Assembly (NCBI GenBank): GCA_001824005.1
Contig: MHWG01000007.1
Coordinates: forward strand, 1-30,896
Direction: 5' to 3'
DNA from: Candidatus Zambryskibacteria bacterium RIFCSPLOWO2_01_FULL_47_14
GTDB taxonomy: Bacteria; Patescibacteria; Paceibacteria; UBA9973; Zambryskibacteraceae
Length of the DNA stretch: 30,896 nt
Within the stretch, counting starts at the first letter, position 1; every line of letters begins with the position of its first letter. The notes beneath the pieces are model-generated. The model saw only the letters and a list, made by a program, of their open reading frames with translations, made no database searches and was not told the origin of the DNA. A program made the position numbers and the translations under genes. Positions 13,000 to 20,448 of this stretch are shown here, piece by piece.

Positions 13000-13024
13000 C
13001 CTAGCAAGAACGGTTCTTGCTAGG
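13000..13024. repeat. 25-bp REP-like palindrome, right copy
   Basis: Identical to 12284-12308. It is followed by a partial repetition, CACTTGCTAGGCAC, that duplicates the outer half-site. Confidence 0.9.
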
Positions 13025-13112
13025 CACTTGCTAGGCACTCTACTCCAACCCAAACTGTCAGAGCAGTTACTGTGGCGACGAGGATCGTCACCAGAATCGT
13101 AAAGTGCTTCAT
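13020..13112 (-). CDS. 30-codon single-span membrane peptide, 3' end fused into REP
   Basis: A short frame from ATG 13112 encodes MKHFTILVTILVATVTALTV followed by WVGVECLASA. It is a basic N-terminus and one hydrophobic helix, which resembles a small membrane peptide or a signal peptide. It has a strong Shine-Dalgarno sequence (GGAGG, 7 bases before the ATG) and an extended -10 (TG-A-TACTAT at about 13127-13134) upstream, both rare in this window. The last codons and stop lie within the REP half-site and palindrome, so the original gene may have been longer and cut by insertion of the transposase unit. No family is recognised. Expression is inferred from the initiation signals only. Confidence 0.5.
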   Translation of the reverse strand: MKHFTILVTILVATVTALTVWVGVECLASA

Positions 13113-13187
13113 GTGTGCACCTCCACTATTAATAGTATCATGTATTAAATTATTTGTCAAGGACTTTTTATTTTACGGCTTTAAATA

Positions 13188-13193
13188 TAGACT
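13188..13193 (+). promoter_or_regulatory. -10 element TAGACT of ruvC
   Basis: TAGACT is followed by exactly 6 bases and ATG 13200. Confidence 0.5.
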
Positions 13194-13199
13194 TTTGGT

Positions 13200-13670
13200 A
13201 TGCCTCAACGAGTTTTGGCTATAGACCCCGGTTTCGATAGATTAGGGGCAGCTGTTTTAGACAATAGTTCCATACTTTTCTCTGTGTGTATTGAGACAGA
13301 TAGAAAATCTTCGCACGAGAACCGGTTGTTACAAATCGGCGAGGAGATACGAAAAATAATTAAGAAATGGAAACCCGAGACTTTAGCAATCGAACAGCTG
13401 TTCTTCAATCAAAACACTACCAACGCGCTGAAGGTGGCGGAAGCGCGCGGGGTCGTTTTATACGAAGCGGCACGGGCCGGACTCAAGGTGTATGAATACT
13501 CGCCGCAGGCCGTCAAAATTGCCGTGACCGGCTACGGCAAGGCGGACAAGAGACAAATCAGCGGCATGATCAAGAAACTTATCAAGTTGCCGGGAAAAAA
13601 GATGCTCGACGACGAGCTTGATGCTATTGCCCTGGGGATAGCCCATATTGCATCAGTAAAAACTATTTGA
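13200..13670 (+). CDS. ruvC: Holliday junction resolvase RuvC
   Basis: RuvC cuts Holliday junctions symmetrically once RuvAB has moved them. The 156-residue product has the RNase H-like acidic quartet in place: the first Asp in VLAIDPGFDRLG, the Glu in TLAIEQLFF, and the last two Asp in the DDELDAIALGIAH helix. The NALKVAEARGVVLYEAA and YSPQAVKIAVTGYGKADKRQI segments (DNA-binding loop and helix) are typical. The length is slightly below the usual 165-175. It is probably the former third member of a ruvB-yebC-ruvC group, now separated from yebC by the transposase unit and the 30-codon peptide, and it has acquired or kept its own leaderless promoter. Confidence 0.93.
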   Translation: MPQRVLAIDPGFDRLGAAVLDNSSILFSVCIETDRKSSHENRLLQIGEEIRKIIKKWKPETLAIEQLFFNQNTTNALKVAEARGVVLYEAARAGLKVYEYSPQAVKIAVTGYGKADKRQISGMIKKLIKLPGKKMLDDELDAIALGIAHIASVKTI

Positions 13671-13714
13671 TAGAAATATAGTCATTCGAAAATTAAAAAT
13701 AACCGACCTAAAAC

Positions 13715-13915
13715 ATGGACGACGAAGTTTTAAAAGATGATGAGCCGATTGTTGACGACGAGGAGGCCATCGTCGAGGATTTGGATCACGATATAGACGG
13801 CAAGAAGAAAAAAGATCTTCTCAACCCAGAGGAGACGGAAAGTTTGGAGGACTTGGAAGAAGAGGAGCTCGAAGACGACGAAGAGGAGCCTTTCGACGAC
13901 GTCAATCCGATCTAG
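13715..13915 (+). CDS. Small, extremely acidic hypothetical protein
   Basis: The frame encodes 66 residues, of which 33 are Asp or Glu, with one basic patch (GKKKKD) in the middle. No hydrophobic segment or known motif is seen; it should be disordered. It begins 44 bases after the ruvC stop and its last 14 bases overlap the convergent tyrS gene. There is no Shine-Dalgarno sequence. Codon third positions vary as in a real gene and the composition is far from random, which supports coding. A DNA-mimic or RNA-polymerase-delta-like role could be imagined from the charge, but there is no direct evidence. Confidence 0.55.
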   Translation: MDDEVLKDDEPIVDDEEAIVEDLDHDIDGKKKKDLLNPEETESLEDLEEEELEDDEEEPFDDVNPI

Positions 13916-15041
13916 TAATTTTCAGGAAGCGGTGTTTGCCCACGCGGTAAACGCCGTTTTCCATTTCTTCTATCGCGCCGTCCTTGTTGAGCCGGTTGAA
14001 TTCGGTTTTTGAGGAAACCACGCCGTGTTCGAGTAAAATTTCCGCGAGCGGAGTGTCTTTGCCAGCGGTTACGGTCTTAATGTCTTTCGGAATGCCGCCT
14101 TTAGAGAAAGTCTGTTCGAAATTTTCCTGCGCTTTAATTGCCTTCTCCTCGCTGTGATAGATTTTTGTAATCTCGAATGCCAAACGCATTTTGGCTTCTT
14201 TGGGATGATTCTTGAGAATTTCATCAATCTCTTCAAGACCAAGCCAAGTACAGTCGGTAAAAAGCTGTCCCATATTCTCATCTGGTTGTGCCATGATGCC
14301 GCCGAACATTCGATTGGAATCCCAATCAAGAAACACTCCTGTCCCTTGAGATTTTGACATCATTTTCTCCCCTGTTTTCGGATTCTCAAGAAGAGTCGTA
14401 ATAAAGACGAACTTTTCTTTGTTTTTGAGTTTTTTGAGCAGAGTCCGGCCGGCTAAAGCGTTGAACTTCTGGTCGTTGCCGCACATTTCCATATCGACAT
14501 CCATAGCTACTGAGTCATATCCTTGCATAAGCGGGTAGAAGAGCTCGTGAAAATACAGAGGGTTACCACTTTTTAGCCGTTCTTGAAACATGTCCCGCTC
14601 AAGCAACTGCGGGGCGGTAAAATTTGAAGAGAGCTTGATGAAATCCTCAAGACTTAATTTAGAGAGCCAATCGTGGTTATATAATACCTTTACCTTATCA
14701 ACGTCTATTATTGGTCTTACCTGATCAATCCAGGTTTTTGTATTTTCTACAACTTCTTCGCGAGAAAGCTGCTTTCTCGCCGAATCGCTTTTGTCTGTCG
14801 GGTCGCCTATGCGTGCGGTAAAATCTCCAACCAGAAATATAACTTCGTGCCCGAGCCTTCTGAATTTCTCCAGAATCATGTAGTTTGTCGCGTGGCCAAG
14901 ATGGAGAGATGCCCCCGTCGGGTCCGTCCCTATGTAAATTCTAAGTTTCTTGCCCGACTCTAAAAATTCCTTCAAGGCTTCCTTTGACGGAATAATCTCT
15001 TTGACCGAGCGCGAAAGAAGCTCTTCAACGTCTTTATCCAT
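13902..15041 (-). CDS. tyrS: Tyrosyl-tRNA synthetase
   Basis: Class I synthetase that charges tRNA-Tyr. The HIGH-type motif appears as TDPTGASLHLGHA, followed by GDFTARIGDPTDKSDSA. The tyrosine-binding helix reads YPLMQGYDSVAMDVDMEMCGNDQKFN, and KMSKS appears as MMSKSQGTG. The C-terminus ends in a short S4-like RNA-binding domain (LAEILLEHGVVSSKTEFNRLNKDGAIEEM). At 379 residues it is a compact form of the TyrZ-type subgroup. The start ATG 15041 is preceded by TAAGAT and exactly 6 bases, predicting a leaderless mRNA. A perfect 12-base palindrome TAACATATGTTA sits between this start and the divergent penicillin-binding protein gene. Confidence 0.94.
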   Translation of the reverse strand: MDKDVEELLSRSVKEIIPSKEALKEFLESGKKLRIYIGTDPTGASLHLGHATNYMILEKFRRLGHEVIFLVGDFTARIGDPTDKSDSARKQLSREEVVENTKTWIDQVRPIIDVDKVKVLYNHDWLSKLSLEDFIKLSSNFTAPQLLERDMFQERLKSGNPLYFHELFYPLMQGYDSVAMDVDMEMCGNDQKFNALAGRTLLKKLKNKEKFVFITTLLENPKTGEKMMSKSQGTGVFLDWDSNRMFGGIMAQPDENMGQLFTDCTWLGLEEIDEILKNHPKEAKMRLAFEITKIYHSEEKAIKAQENFEQTFSKGGIPKDIKTVTAGKDTPLAEILLEHGVVSSKTEFNRLNKDGAIEEMENGVYRVGKHRFLKITRSD

Positions 15042-15047
15042 GAAGCT

Positions 15048-15063
15048 ATCTTAACATATGTTA
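15048..15063. promoter_or_regulatory. Divergent tyrS / PBP promoter region with 12-bp palindrome
   Basis: Minus strand: TAAGAT (15053-15048), 6 bases, tyrS ATG. Plus strand: TAACAT (15052-15057), 8 bases, PBP ATG 15066. The two hexamers overlap within the palindrome TAACATATGTTA (15052-15063). Confidence 0.5.
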
Positions 15064-15065
15064 AA

Positions 15066-17216
15066 ATGGGTCTCTCAATGAAAAATTTTTGGCGGAAAGC
15101 CCGTAACTCCAACCATTTTTGGGCCGCCAGCGCAGTAGCCCTTTTTCTCTGCGGGCTCTTTATCCTCTGGATCGCCTCTTTGCGGATTCCAGCCCTCGAG
15201 AGTATCAGCGAGCGACGGGTGAATGTCTCGACCAAGATCTACGACCGCACCGGTGAGATCCTTCTCTACGACATGAGCCGGGATGTGAGGCGCGAAACTG
15301 TGCCCTTTGAAGACATATCTCCCTACGCCAAGGCGGCCACCATCGCCATCGAGGACAAGGACTTCTACTCCCACAACGGCTTTGTCCTAAGTTCATTCCT
15401 TCGGGCCATCTTAGTCAATCTCACCAGTCTCTCCTTCAGCCAGGGCGGCTCGACCATAACCCAGCAAGTGGTCAAGAATTCCATTCTGACTAAAGATAAG
15501 ACTCCGACCAGAAAACTTAAGGAACTGATCCTCGCCTTGAAGCTTGAGAAGTCGTTGACTAAAGATGAGATTCTTTCACTCTACCTCAATGAAATTCCTT
15601 ACGGTGGAACCATCTACGGCATCGAGGAGGCGTCTAAGAGTTTTTTCGGTAAGAGTTCTTCTGATCTGACTCTCGCGGAAGCGGCTTACCTCGCCGCATT
15701 GCTTAAGGCACCGACTTATTACTCGCCCTATGGACTTCACCAAGAAGAACTTGAGGCACGGAAAAATCAGGTACTCTCCGAAATGCTCCGGAACAAATTC
15801 ATTACCCAAGAAGAGTATGACGCGGCCGGAGCCCAAAGAGTGCAGTTTGCCGAAAGAAAAAATACCGACAACATCCGGGCACCCCATTTCGTATTCTTCG
15901 TCATAGACAAGCTGACGGAGAAATTCGGCGAAGGCGCGCTTGAGAGCGGCGGGTATAAAGTCATTACCACGCTCGACTACGAGATAGAGCAGGAAGCGGA
16001 AAAACTTGCTAAAAAATACGGCGAGATCAATCAAGACAAATTTAATGCAAATAACAACGCCATAGTGGCCATCGATCCGAAAACTGGGGAAATTCTCGCT
16101 ATGACCGGCTCGCGCGACTACTTCGACAAAGATATCGGCGGCAACTTCAACGCCGCGACCGGTCTGCGCCAACCAGGATCATCGTTCAAGCCGTTTGTCT
16201 ATGCTCTTCTCTTCAACCGGGGCTACACTCCCGAAACGATCCTGTGGGATGTGCCGATACAATTCTCAACCTCTTGCGCCCAAGACAATTTTACCTCCGA
16301 GGATCCGTGCTACTCACCGGGAAACTATGATGAAAAGTTTAGAGGCCCGATGACAATAAGAAACGCACTGGCTCAATCAATCAATGTGCCGGCGGTGGAA
16401 GCGGTATACCTGGCCGGTGTCGGCGATTCCGTCAAACTTGCGAAGGAGATGGGTATTGAGAGTCTGACGGATACCAAAAATTACGGCCTTTCGCTTGTGC
16501 TTGGAGGTGGCTCTGTTTCCCTTCTCGATATGGCCTCGGCCTACGCCGTTTTCGCCAACGATGGAGTAAAAAATCCTTATACCTCGATCCTTTGGGTCGA
16601 GGATGGAGACGGTAATGTTATCGATAAACATTCTCCATTCCCGACCAGGGTTTTGCCCGAGGAGACGGCTAGAACTATCTCTGACATCCTTTCTGATAAC
16701 GAGGCGCGCACGCCCGGTTACGGTGCCAACTCCCCTCTATACGTCCCTTACCGCGATGTAGCGGTCAAAACGGGCACCTCCAACGACTACCGCGACGCTT
16801 GGATAATTGGCTACGCCCCCAACTTGGTCGTCGGCGCCTGGGTGGGCAATAACGACAATTCCCCGATGGCCAAGAAGGTGGCAGGACTGATCGTCTCGCC
16901 CCTTTGGAGAGAGCTCATCGACCAGGTATTGCCATCTATGCCTGAAGAATCTTTTACAAACATTGAACCCACTAATCCATCCGAACTCAAACCGATTTTG
17001 CGAGGCGAAGTTGAAGTTCCCCCGCACTCAATCCTTCATTGGGTATATAAAGAAAACCCTCGCGGTCCGGTACCGCTAAATCCCGCGAGCGATCCGCAGT
17101 ATTTGCATTGGGAATACGGCATCAAGAGCTGGGCGACCGCAAATAACTACGGTGTTTATGCCGCTCCCACTTATACTCCACCCGCTCCGGTGCCACTTGT
17201 TCCGTACGGTTTTTAG
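15066..17216 (+). CDS. Class A penicillin-binding protein (PBP1a-like)
   Basis: Bifunctional peptidoglycan synthase of 716 residues. A cytoplasmic N-terminus and one membrane helix (about residues 20-40) precede the GT51 glycosyltransferase: AIEDKDFYSHNGF, QGGSTITQQVVKN, KELILALKLEKSLTKDEILSLYLNEIPYG and AEAAYLAALLKAP. The transpeptidase has the acylation serine in GSSFKP near residue 370, the SxN motif SIN in ALAQSINVP, and KTGTS near 567. All catalytic motifs are intact, so it should polymerise and crosslink glycan. The start could be ATG 15066 or ATG 15078 (MKNFWRK); I favour 15066 because a TAACAT lies 8 bases before it. The stop TAG directly abuts the stop of the convergent gene at 17217. 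Confidence 0.93.
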   Translation: MGLSMKNFWRKARNSNHFWAASAVALFLCGLFILWIASLRIPALESISERRVNVSTKIYDRTGEILLYDMSRDVRRETVPFEDISPYAKAATIAIEDKDFYSHNGFVLSSFLRAILVNLTSLSFSQGGSTITQQVVKNSILTKDKTPTRKLKELILALKLEKSLTKDEILSLYLNEIPYGGTIYGIEEASKSFFGKSSSDLTLAEAAYLAALLKAPTYYSPYGLHQEELEARKNQVLSEMLRNKFITQEEYDAAGAQRVQFAERKNTDNIRAPHFVFFVIDKLTEKFGEGALESGGYKVITTLDYEIEQEAEKLAKKYGEINQDKFNANNNAIVAIDPKTGEILAMTGSRDYFDKDIGGNFNAATGLRQPGSSFKPFVYALLFNRGYTPETILWDVPIQFSTSCAQDNFTSEDPCYSPGNYDEKFRGPMTIRNALAQSINVPAVEAVYLAGVGDSVKLAKEMGIESLTDTKNYGLSLVLGGGSVSLLDMASAYAVFANDGVKNPYTSILWVEDGDGNVIDKHSPFPTRVLPEETARTISDILSDNEARTPGYGANSPLYVPYRDVAVKTGTSNDYRDAWIIGYAPNLVVGAWVGNNDNSPMAKKVAGLIVSPLWRELIDQVLPSMPEESFTNIEPTNPSELKPILRGEVEVPPHSILHWVYKENPRGPVPLNPASDPQYLHWEYGIKSWATANNYGVYAAPTYTPPAPVPLVPYGF

Positions 17217-17459
17217 CTATTTATATAGGATACGAAAAATTTTGAATTCTTTTTTAATTTCGTCTTCTTTTAATTTTATTTCGTTTTTAGCCGCTGGAGA
17301 TGCGTCTATTTCCAGAACCCCGTTTTTCAGAAAAATATTTTCCTTCGGCAATTTGATATTGGTTTTTTCTCTGATTAATTCAATTATTCTTCGCTTGAGT
17401 TCTTCGTCTTGATTTAAAACGCTTGAAATTCTTTTCAGAAGATCGCTTATTCCCTTCAT
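17217..17459 (-). CDS. Small DUF721/DciA-like protein
   Basis: The 80-residue product begins with a helical region (ISDLLKRISSVLNQDEELKRRIIELIREK) and continues with FLKNGVLEIDASPAAKNEIKLKEDEIKKEF, which resembles the DUF721 core, in which a strand pair (xNGxLxIxxxSPAxxxEIxL) precedes a helix. DUF721 includes DciA, the replicative-helicase operator of bacteria that lack DnaC/DnaI. The location downstream of dnaA and dnaN on the same strand fits such a role, but the protein is very short and the match is by eye. Its stop codon touches that of the penicillin-binding protein gene (TAGCTA shared sequence). Confidence 0.55.
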   Translation of the reverse strand: MKGISDLLKRISSVLNQDEELKRRIIELIREKTNIKLPKENIFLKNGVLEIDASPAAKNEIKLKEDEIKKEFKIFRILYK

Positions 17460-17463
17460 CCAA

Positions 17464-17535
17464 TTAGAGATAAGATGCGCTAGCGCATCCGTAATTATTT
17501 ATAACGCGTGATAGTATCATAATTTTAATCTCTAA
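17464..17535. repeat. Nested palindromes between dnaN and the DUF721-like gene
   Basis: Outer 8-base inverted repeats (TTAGAGAT at 17464-17471, ATCTCTAA at 17528-17535) enclose a perfect 16-base palindrome GATGCGCTAGCGCATC (17474-17489) and a small TGATAGTATCA palindrome (17510-17520). It lies after the dnaN stop and may act as a terminator or processing site, though no long T run is present. Confidence 0.55.
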
Positions 17536-17544
17536 CGGAATTCA

Positions 17545-18648
17545 TTACACTTGGTTCATGGGCATTACTATATAAAGGAAACTCTGATCCCCTACGCCAC
17601 GGACAACAATTGGTTTTGCCGCTCCGGAAAAACCTAGAGAGATGCTATCCATAGCAATGGATTGGAAGCAGTCGGTGAAGTAGCGATGGTTTACATTGAT
17701 CGAAATTCCTTCCCCTTCAATGGTCGCCTCGACGTTCTGGACGCTTTCTCCGACCGCGGAGTTCTTGGACTCTATTTCAAACTTCTTTTCTTTCGGGAAG
17801 AGCCTCAATGAAAGCTGGTTGAACGGATCGGAAAAAATAAGGCTTGTTTTAAGGGAATTAATGAGATCCTGCTTTAAGAGAACGGCGGTTGTACTCGAGT
17901 CTTTGGGAATGATCTGACGATAGTCGGGGAAGTTGCCGTCGATGATGCGCGAGGTGAGATACACACCATTCGATCTTAAGGCGATCTGGTGCTCCTCTAT
18001 CGAAAGCGAGACTTCTTCGTCGCCCTTGTCGAAAATTTTTATTATCTCCATGGCGTTCTTTTGAGGAATGAGAATTTCTTTAAAGTGCGGCACTTTCTTG
18101 ATTTTTATTTTCTTCTCGGCCAGACGGAAGGAATCCGTAGCGGCAAAAATAAGAAACTCTCCCTCATGTTTAATAAGAATAGATGAAAGTTCGGGCTTTA
18201 TACTCCCGACCGCCGCGGCATAAATAACCGACCTAAGGCCAAACATTAAATCTCTTGCCGGCAAAGAGAAGCTGTCGTGATCACCTATTTCCGGTATGAT
18301 CGGAAATTCCTCACTTGAAAGTGTTTTAATACTAGTCTTGGTGGTTTTAGTTTTGACTTCTAAAACTTGGTTCTTAGTATTAATCGAAATATTCCGATCA
18401 TTAGAAAGTGAGGAAATAAAAGAAGATAGAGTATGAGCTGGAACCACCACAATTCCCGGTTCAACAACTTTGACCGGCAAACTAATTGATATACCAAGAT
18501 CTAAATTAGTTGCTTTTACAACAAGGAGATTATCCCTAGCATCAAGATAAAAACCTGAAAGTACTGGTAAATTAGTGTTTCTACCAGCTATTTTATTTGC
18601 CTTACTAAGAGCTTCATCGAGGTGGTCTTTAATAGTTTCTATTTTCAT
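17545..18648 (-). CDS. dnaN: DNA polymerase III sliding clamp (beta subunit)
   Basis: The 367-residue product has the three repeated clamp domains and typical landmarks: LPVLSGFYLDARDNLLVVKATNLDLGISISLPV in domain I, the ISINTKNQVLEVK and ALRSNGVYLTSRIIDGNFPDYRQIIP segments of domain II, and IAMDSISLGFSGAAKPIVVRG with the terminal YIVMPMNQV in domain III. The dimeric ring tethers the replicative polymerase to DNA. The length is normal. ATG 18648 is preceded by TAGAAT and exactly 6 bases, so dnaN has its own leaderless promoter, in addition to possible read-through from dnaA 200 bases upstream. Confidence 0.95.
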   Translation of the reverse strand: MKIETIKDHLDEALSKANKIAGRNTNLPVLSGFYLDARDNLLVVKATNLDLGISISLPVKVVEPGIVVVPAHTLSSFISSLSNDRNISINTKNQVLEVKTKTTKTSIKTLSSEEFPIIPEIGDHDSFSLPARDLMFGLRSVIYAAAVGSIKPELSSILIKHEGEFLIFAATDSFRLAEKKIKIKKVPHFKEILIPQKNAMEIIKIFDKGDEEVSLSIEEHQIALRSNGVYLTSRIIDGNFPDYRQIIPKDSSTTAVLLKQDLINSLKTSLIFSDPFNQLSLRLFPKEKKFEIESKNSAVGESVQNVEATIEGEGISINVNHRYFTDCFQSIAMDSISLGFSGAAKPIVVRGVGDQSFLYIVMPMNQV

Positions 18649-18855
18649 ATATAAATTCTATTTTTACTATTAGGGGTGTTGATACGGTTGGTAGTTATAA
18701 ATGGCTCTATTAAAGGATTTTTAAGGAATTTGAAAAAGTTACTGTGTGTATAACCCGGGAGTTTTAAGGACATATTTAAGAGTAGCAACCAATTTACCAT
18801 TCTTCTCACCATCTTATTAACATTATTCGCATTATATTTCCACATCTTTTACACA
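18649..18855. other. AT-rich dnaA-dnaN intergenic region, candidate oriC
   Basis: This is one of the two longer non-coding gaps next to dnaA. It holds one perfect match to the relaxed DnaA box TTATNCACA (TGTGTATAA at 18745-18753, reverse orientation) and one with a single mismatch (TTTTACACA at 18847-18855, over the dnaA stop). The gap is strongly AT-rich. A third box lies on the other side of dnaA at 20269-20277. The number of boxes is small, so the origin assignment rests mainly on the dnaA/dnaN/rpmH neighbourhood. Confidence 0.4.
18655..18660 (-). promoter_or_regulatory. -10 element TAGAAT of dnaN
   Basis: On the minus strand TAGAAT is followed by TTATAT (6 bases) and ATG 18648. Confidence 0.55.
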
Positions 18856-20195
18856 GTGATAAGGTTCCTTATTTGGCTAATCTCATCAAGAAGAGTTTGA
18901 TCTTCTTTGATATCATTCTTCACTTTTTCACATGAGTGGATGACGGTTGTATGGTCTCTACCACCCAACTTCTGACCGATGGAGGGGTAAGAGATATTAA
19001 AATCTTCTCTTAATATATACATAATAATCTGTCTTGGGCGGATAACCTCTTTATGCCTGGTTTTCTCGTAAATACTTTCTTCTTTGATATTATAAAAATC
19101 GGAAATAATTCTAACCACATCCTTAACAGCAACAGACCTCTTCGGTTTAATATTGTTTTTGATGTAATTTCTGACATCTATCATAGAAATTTCTTTGCCT
19201 TTGAGTTCTGCCTGGCACAACAGAGAATTGACCGCTCCCTCAAGCTCTCTTATATTGCCGTTTATAGAATGAGCAAGATAGTCGACAATCTCTGGAGAAA
19301 AGGTGACTCTCTGCTGGGCCGCCTTGGCCGAAATAATGGCAATTCTTGATTCCTTGTCTGGCGGCGGGATGTCGACAATCATACCAGCCGAGAGGCGCGA
19401 CTTCAGGCGATCTTCGAGCCCGGTTATAAAGTGAGGGTGTTTGTCGGAAGAAAAGATAATCTGGCGGTTATTGTCGTAAAGGGTGTTGAAGAGGTGGAAG
19501 AGCTCCTCTTGAAACTTCTGCTTATCGGAGAAGAATTGGATGTCATCGACTATCAGCATGTCGTATTTGCGGTATTTTTCCTTAAAAACATTCATTTTTT
19601 GGTTTTGGAGGGCATTCATACAATCCTGGCCGAACTGCTCTGAAGTCATATAATATACCCTTTTGCCGGGCGAAGCCGTTTTTATGTGATTGCCGATAGC
19701 TTGGATCAAATGCGTCTTGCCGTGGCCGGTTGAGCCGTAGATAAAGAGGGGGTTGTACATGATGCCGGGCTTCTTGATGACTGCCTGGGCAGCCGCATGA
19801 GCAAGTTCGTTGAATGGCCCAATTACGAAGTTTTCGAAGGTGTAGCGCGGATTCAAGTTGTCGTCCTTATTGACCTCAACTTCCGGCAGTGGCAACTCCT
19901 TATTGACACTTCCATTGTTCAATTTCTCCTCGCGGCGGCGCGACTCCTCCTTATTGACCACATACTCTATGGCATGGACGGATCCCTCCAGATTTCTTAG
20001 ACTTCTTAGGATAGAGCTGTGGTATTTGGTTAGAAGCCATTCTTTAACGAAAGCGTTGGGAACGGAGAGTACTACCACCCCCGCTTCCTCCTTGACGATT
20101 CTTGTGTCCTTAAACCAGGTGGTAAAATTAGCGCTCGATATCCCCAACTCCATCTCCACCAGAACTCTTTGCCAAAGTTGTTTGTAGTCAGCCAT
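18849..20195 (-). CDS. dnaA: Chromosomal replication initiator DnaA
   Basis: The 448-residue initiator has all four domains: N-terminal domain I (LWQRVLVEMELGISSANFTTWFKDT), a charged linker, the AAA+ core with Walker A GSTGHGKTHLIQAIG near residue 155 and Walker B MLIVDDIQFFS, the sensor region LKSRLSAGMIVDIPPP, and the DNA-binding domain IV ending in the signature LGGRDHTTVIHSCEKV. It melts the origin and loads the helicase. Walker A has GSTGHGKT where most bacteria have GGVGLGKT. The -10 TATACT lies 14 bases before the ATG, so a leader of only 7-8 bases is expected. It is divergent from rpmH. Confidence 0.96.
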   Translation of the reverse strand: MADYKQLWQRVLVEMELGISSANFTTWFKDTRIVKEEAGVVVLSVPNAFVKEWLLTKYHSSILRSLRNLEGSVHAIEYVVNKEESRRREEKLNNGSVNKELPLPEVEVNKDDNLNPRYTFENFVIGPFNELAHAAAQAVIKKPGIMYNPLFIYGSTGHGKTHLIQAIGNHIKTASPGKRVYYMTSEQFGQDCMNALQNQKMNVFKEKYRKYDMLIVDDIQFFSDKQKFQEELFHLFNTLYDNNRQIIFSSDKHPHFITGLEDRLKSRLSAGMIVDIPPPDKESRIAIISAKAAQQRVTFSPEIVDYLAHSINGNIRELEGAVNSLLCQAELKGKEISMIDVRNYIKNNIKPKRSVAVKDVVRIISDFYNIKEESIYEKTRHKEVIRPRQIIMYILREDFNISYPSIGQKLGGRDHTTVIHSCEKVKNDIKEDQTLLDEISQIRNLITV

Positions 20196-20209
20196 CGTTT
20201 TGTTGGTAC

Positions 20210-20215
20210 AGTATA
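20210..20215 (-). promoter_or_regulatory. -10 element TATACT of dnaA
   Basis: TATACT on the minus strand, 14 bases before ATG 20195. The upstream -35 is weak, and it overlaps the divergent rpmH promoter region. Confidence 0.5.
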
Positions 20216-20238
20216 TCTTTTACCGCCTTGAGAAGAAC

Positions 20239-20267
20239 TTGTGGAAGACTTAAAAAATGTTTATAAT
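20239..20267 (+). promoter_or_regulatory. Promoter of rpmH
   Basis: TTGTGG at 20239-20244 and TATAAT at 20262-20267 are 17 bases apart. The start site near 20274 falls inside a DnaA box (TGTGCATAA, 20269-20277), so DnaA could repress rpmH-rnpA transcription. Confidence 0.65.
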
Positions 20268-20268
20268 A

Positions 20269-20277
20269 TGTGCATAA
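20269..20277 (-). promoter_or_regulatory. DnaA box TTATGCACA at the rpmH start site
   Basis: A perfect match to TTATNCACA on the minus strand in the dnaA-rpmH gap, 70 bases upstream of the dnaA start. Confidence 0.45.
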
Positions 20278-20291
20278 ATTGTTAAGAACAA

Positions 20292-20426
20292 ATGTCTAGA
20301 ACATACCAACCTAAAAAGCGCAAGAGAGCCCGAGCCCACGGGTTCCTCTCAAGGAGCAAGACTCCAACCGGCAGGCGGACGATAAAGAACCGGCGTAGAA
20401 AAGGTCGTGCGAGGTTAGCTCTCTAG
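20292..20426 (+). CDS. rpmH: 50S ribosomal protein L34
   Basis: The 44-residue, highly basic product [20 protein letters not shown] followed by [22 protein letters not shown] is an unmistakable L34, a small protein of the large subunit that binds 23S rRNA. The length is normal. It heads the conserved rpmH-rnpA-yidC group next to dnaA. A good promoter lies 24 bases upstream, giving a leader of about 18 bases without a clear Shine-Dalgarno sequence. The stop codon runs into a 22-base relative of the TTCGACAAGCTCA repeat. Confidence 0.96.
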   Translation: MSRTYQPKKRKRARAHGFLSRSKTPTGRRTIKNRRRKGRARLAL

Positions 20427-20447
20427 TTCGACGGGCTCACTACAAGT
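20426..20447. repeat. TTCGACGGGCTCACTACAAG repeat between rpmH and rnpA
   Basis: The sequence resembles one half of the TTCGACAAGCTCA dispersed repeat and fills the whole gap between the rpmH stop and the rnpA ATG, replacing any ribosome-binding site. Confidence 0.45.
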
Positions 20448-20448
20448 A

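Noticed and set aside
12284..13024. CRISPR array or toxin-antitoxin pair around the repeated palindromes
   Set aside because: Only two copies of the palindrome exist, separated by a transposase gene; there are no spacers and no toxin or antitoxin motif.
18645..18845. 66-codon frame between dnaA and dnaN on the minus strand, starting 3 bases after the dnaA stop and overlapping the dnaN ATG by 4 bases
   Set aside because: The spacing is tempting, but the translation is Asn-rich, as AT-rich non-coding DNA gives. The region holds DnaA-box-like sites and the dnaN -10, and no initiation signal is seen.
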